Assembly (NCBI RefSeq): GCF_024436175.1
Contig: NZ_JANFQP010000002.1
Location: forward strand, 434,001-498,000
Source of the DNA: Kaistella montana
GTDB lineage: Bacteria; Bacteroidota; Bacteroidia; Flavobacteriales; Weeksellaceae
Length of the DNA: 64,000 bases
Reading direction: 5' to 3'
Positions 61,595 through 64,000 of this stretch are shown here, piece after piece (the stretch's first letter is position 1; the number at the start of each line of letters is the position of its first letter). The notes under the pieces were generated by a model, which was not told the DNA's origin, made no database searches, and saw nothing but the letters and a program-made list of their open reading frames with translations. A program made the position numbers and the translations under genes.

Positions 61595-63751
61595 CTATTC
61601 ATTAATAATTTTAAAGTCCAATTGTTTCTGTATCAAATTGGCTTTCATCACTTTGATTTTCACTTCATCGCCCAACTGATATTGGTTGCCGGTTCTGGAA
61701 CCGATTACCGCATGAGATTTTGCATCATATTGGTAAGAATCGTCCATCAAATCACGAAGTTTAATCAATCCTTCAGCGCCGTTTTCAGGGATTTGAACCC
61801 AGAAACCAAAATCGGCAACGCCTGAAATAACTCCGGTAAATTCTTCGCCCAAATGTTTCTCCATGAATTTAACCTGCATGAATTTAATGGAATCTCTTTC
61901 CGCATCGGCTGCAAGTCTTTCCATAGAGCTGCAATGCTTGCTTTTTTCTTCGTATTCTTCTTTGTTTGGAGATTTTCCGCCATCGAGATAATGCTGCAAC
62001 AAACGGTGCGCAATAAGATCCGGATATCGGCGGATAGGAGAGGTAAAATGCGAATAATAATCGAATCCTAAACCGTAATGTCCAATTGGATTGGTAGAGT
62101 AGATGGCCTTGCTCATCGAGCGCATCGCCAATGTTTCGATCATATTTTCTTCGCCTTTTCCTTTTACATCGTACAATAATTTATTTAAAGATTCAGCGAC
62201 TTTCTTGGTATTTGCCAAATCCATTTTGTACCCAAAAGTGGAAACAAATTCTCTTAAAGCTTCTAATTTTGCAGGATCCGGATCGTCGTGAATACGATAA
62301 ATAAAGGTATTTCCGGTTGGTTCGCCTCTTTGGTTCAGGGAAATAAATTCCGAAACCTTTCGGTTCGCCAAAAGCATAAATTCTTCAATTAAATGATTGG
62401 AATCTTTGCTGATTTTAAAATAAACCCCGATTGGTTCACTGTTTTCATCAAGGTTGAAACGCACTTCGCTTCGGTCGAAAGTGATTGCACCATTATCAAT
62501 TCTCTTTTTTCTAAGAATTTTAGCCAATCGATCTAAAGTAAGAATTTCTTCCGCCAAATCTCCGCTTTGGGTTTCTATTCGTTCCTGAGCTTCTTCATAA
62601 CTGAATCTTCTATCGGAATGAATAACGGTTCTTCCAAACCATTCTTTGACCACTTTTGCTTGATCATCAAGTTCAAAAACTGCGGAAAAAGTATATTTAT
62701 CTTCATTAGGACGAAGCGAGCAAACATCATTACTCAAAACTTCGGGCAACATCGGAACCACGCGATCGACCAAATAAACGGAAGTGGCTCTGTCATAGGC
62801 TTCATCATCCAATAAAGTTCCTGGAATTACATAATGAGAAACATCAGCGATATGAACCCCGATCTCCCAATTTCCATTGTCTAATTTCTGGATGGAAAGT
62901 GCGTCATCAAAGTCTTTCGCATCTTTTGGATCGATGGTAAAAGTGCAAATACTTCGCATATCACGGCGTTTTGCTACTTCAGAATCCAGAATTCTACGAT
63001 CGATTTCGTCGGCTTCTTTTTCCACTTCTTCAGGGAAAGTGAAGGGTAGCCCATATTCCGCTAGAATAGAGTGAATTTCAGTTTCATGTTCACCGGGCGC
63101 ACCCAAAACTTTGATGATTTCACCTTCCGGATTTTTCTCTCCTGGTCGCCAATCGGTCATTTTTACAACGACTTTATCGCCGTCTTCAGCACCGCCAATT
63201 TTACCTTTTGGTACGAAAATATCAGTGTTAATCGTTTTTTTATCGCAAACTACAAAACCGAAATCTTTATGTTTAATCAGTTGAAAAGTTCCAACAAATT
63301 CGCTGCGGGTTCTTTCAATTACTTCCAACACCGAGCCTTCTAGTTTTCTGCCTTTGAAATGATAGGTTACAATCAATACTTTATCACCTTGCAACGCATC
63401 TTTCACATTTTTGGAATGAATGAACACATCATCATCAATTCCATCCACTCTTACATAAGCATTTCCGGCTTGGTTGAAGTCGATGATTCCTGTTAAAGTA
63501 CCTTCAATTTTCAGGTTAATGATGTATTTCCCTTTTTCTACTTCCTTAATTCTTTCATCGGAAATAAGTTTGTGCAAAGACTGAATCACTTGCTCACGTT
63601 GCCGTGGATTCTTATAATCAATTCCATCAGAAATCTGCTTATAATTGTAGATTTTGGTGGAGTTTTTATTCATAAAAGACAAAATTAAACGCCCAATTTC
63701 CTGGAGTTTATGATTGTTTTTATGAGATATAAATTTGCTTTTTTTTGCCAT
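61595..63751 (-). CDS. rnr: Ribonuclease R, 718 aa
   Basis: RNase R is a processive 3'-5' exonuclease that degrades structured RNA. A winged-helix start (residues about 20-75) leads to cold-shock domains, the catalytic RNB domain with TIDPKDAKDFDDALS near 271-285 (metal Asp cluster) and MRSMSKAIYSTNPIGHYGLG near 555, and a C-terminal S1 domain (FTGVISGVADFGFWVQIPEN). Length fits the family. It lies 41 bases upstream of the LysE-type gene, so the block may start here. Confidence 0.95.
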   Translation of the reverse strand: MAKKSKFISHKNNHKLQEIGRLILSFMNKNSTKIYNYKQISDGIDYKNPRQREQVIQSLHKLISDERIKEVEKGKYIINLKIEGTLTGIIDFNQAGNAYVRVDGIDDDVFIHSKNVKDALQGDKVLIVTYHFKGRKLEGSVLEVIERTRSEFVGTFQLIKHKDFGFVVCDKKTINTDIFVPKGKIGGAEDGDKVVVKMTDWRPGEKNPEGEIIKVLGAPGEHETEIHSILAEYGLPFTFPEEVEKEADEIDRRILDSEVAKRRDMRSICTFTIDPKDAKDFDDALSIQKLDNGNWEIGVHIADVSHYVIPGTLLDDEAYDRATSVYLVDRVVPMLPEVLSNDVCSLRPNEDKYTFSAVFELDDQAKVVKEWFGRTVIHSDRRFSYEEAQERIETQSGDLAEEILTLDRLAKILRKKRIDNGAITFDRSEVRFNLDENSEPIGVYFKISKDSNHLIEEFMLLANRKVSEFISLNQRGEPTGNTFIYRIHDDPDPAKLEALREFVSTFGYKMDLANTKKVAESLNKLLYDVKGKGEENMIETLAMRSMSKAIYSTNPIGHYGLGFDYYSHFTSPIRRYPDLIAHRLLQHYLDGGKSPNKEEYEEKSKHCSSMERLAADAERDSIKFMQVKFMEKHLGEEFTGVISGVADFGFWVQIPENGAEGLIKLRDLMDDSYQYDAKSHAVIGSRTGNQYQLGDEVKIKVMKANLIQKQLDFKIINE

Positions 63752-63776
63752 TTATTTATTTTTTAAGTTTAATGGA

Positions 63777-64000
63777 TTAGCAAAATGCTATTTTATCCAC
63801 TCTGTTTTGGTGTCTTCCTCCCTCAAATTCTGTAGTAAGGAAAGTTTCCACAATGCTGATCGCTAGTTCGCTGGAAATAAATCTTGCCGGAATGGCCACC
63901 ATATTAGCATTATTATGTTGTTTTGCTAAAGCTGCCAATTCAGTATCCCAACAAAGCGCACAACGGATTTGCTGATGCTTATTGGCGGTAATCGAAACGC
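63777..64000 (-). CDS. rpiB: Ribose-5-phosphate isomerase B, C-terminal part (runs off window)
   Basis: Translation of the last 224 bases on the minus strand gives the RpiB C-terminal half: KHQQIRCALCWDTELAALAK, then QHNNANMVAIPARF, ISSELAISIVETFLTTEFEG and GRHQNRVDKIAFC before a TAA at 63777. RHxNNANxxxxGxRxI-like and FxGGRHxxRVxKI are RpiB signatures. RpiB interconverts ribose-5-P and ribulose-5-P in the pentose-phosphate path. The start lies beyond the window. The gap to RNase R is 25 bases, so cotranscription is likely. Confidence 0.93.
   Translation of the reverse strand, partial: VSITANKHQQIRCALCWDTELAALAKQHNNANMVAIPARFISSELAISIVETFLTTEFEGGRHQNRVDKIAFC

Noticed and set aside
1-64000. 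CRISPR arrays, transposases, integrases, rRNA or restriction systems
   Set aside because: No regular spaced repeats, no matching protein motifs and no rRNA-like sequence were seen on reading both strands.

Overview
The window is a low-GC chromosomal segment of a Bacteroidota bacterium, most likely a flavobacterium of the Chryseobacterium/Kaistella/Epilithonimonas kind (Weeksellaceae). The evidence is a PorW/SprE-like type IX secretion lipoprotein, two GLPGLI-family proteins, DUF3078 and DUF6122 proteins, a type III glutamine synthetase, and many promoters with the Bacteroidota -7 box TAnnTTTG. The genus is an inference from remembered family resemblance, not from a search.

Layout. Positions 1-3.2 kb are accessory: an orphan 112-aa protein, an XRE repressor with a palindromic operator, a secreted TPR-like protein, an unknown 125-aa protein and a stand-alone RadC/JAB protein. 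The region ends at a decayed tRNA (3130-3204), which looks like the scar of an integrated element. From 3.3 kb on the content is core: comM, DUF3078, rhomboid protease, dprA, gdhA (3.3-9.6 kb); a small Lys/Glu-rich secreted protein, a YkgJ cysteine-cluster protein, a GC-rich repeat and a truncated globin (9.7-11.2 kb); a minus-strand run META lipoprotein, SemiSWEET, hflX, alkD-like, DUF6122 and a Ca/H antiporter (11.3-15.4 kb); and a YdeI-like protein with a GNAT acetyltransferase (15.5-16.5 kb).

The haem operon hemA-hemC-hemD-hemE (20.5 to 16.6 kb, minus) is divergent from the elongasome operon mreB-mreC-mreD-mrdA-rodA (20.8-26.5 kb, plus). Then follow an NlpC/P60 lipoprotein, glutamine synthetase III, and divergently a two-part protein whose C-terminal half resembles nucleoside phosphorylases (DUF6909-like). 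After these come an M1 peptidase, coaX, a TPR protein, glmM and a DUF389 membrane protein.

The ferrous-iron operon feoA-feoB plus a 50-aa Cys-rich membrane protein (41.5 to 39.0 kb, minus) sits behind a near-perfect palindrome at its promoter. Next are two GLPGLI proteins, one coupled to a plug-plus-barrel outer-membrane protein, around a DinB-like gene; a Cupin_8/JmjC-like protein; an M14-like peptidase; lepA; and an ECF sigma / putative anti-sigma / periplasmic helical protein trio. The right end holds a DUF2520 protein, a KdsC-like phosphatase and maf, porW/sprE, tsaB, an SDR, yraN, an LD-carboxypeptidase, a LysE exporter, RNase R and the 3' part of rpiB, which runs off the window.

No CRISPR array, transposase, integrase or rRNA was seen. 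The observations most worth following are the PNP-like unknown, the GLPGLI/barrel pair, the feo operator, the pseudo-tRNA boundary, -7 boxes that abut start codons at several genes, and two dispersed-repeat candidates.
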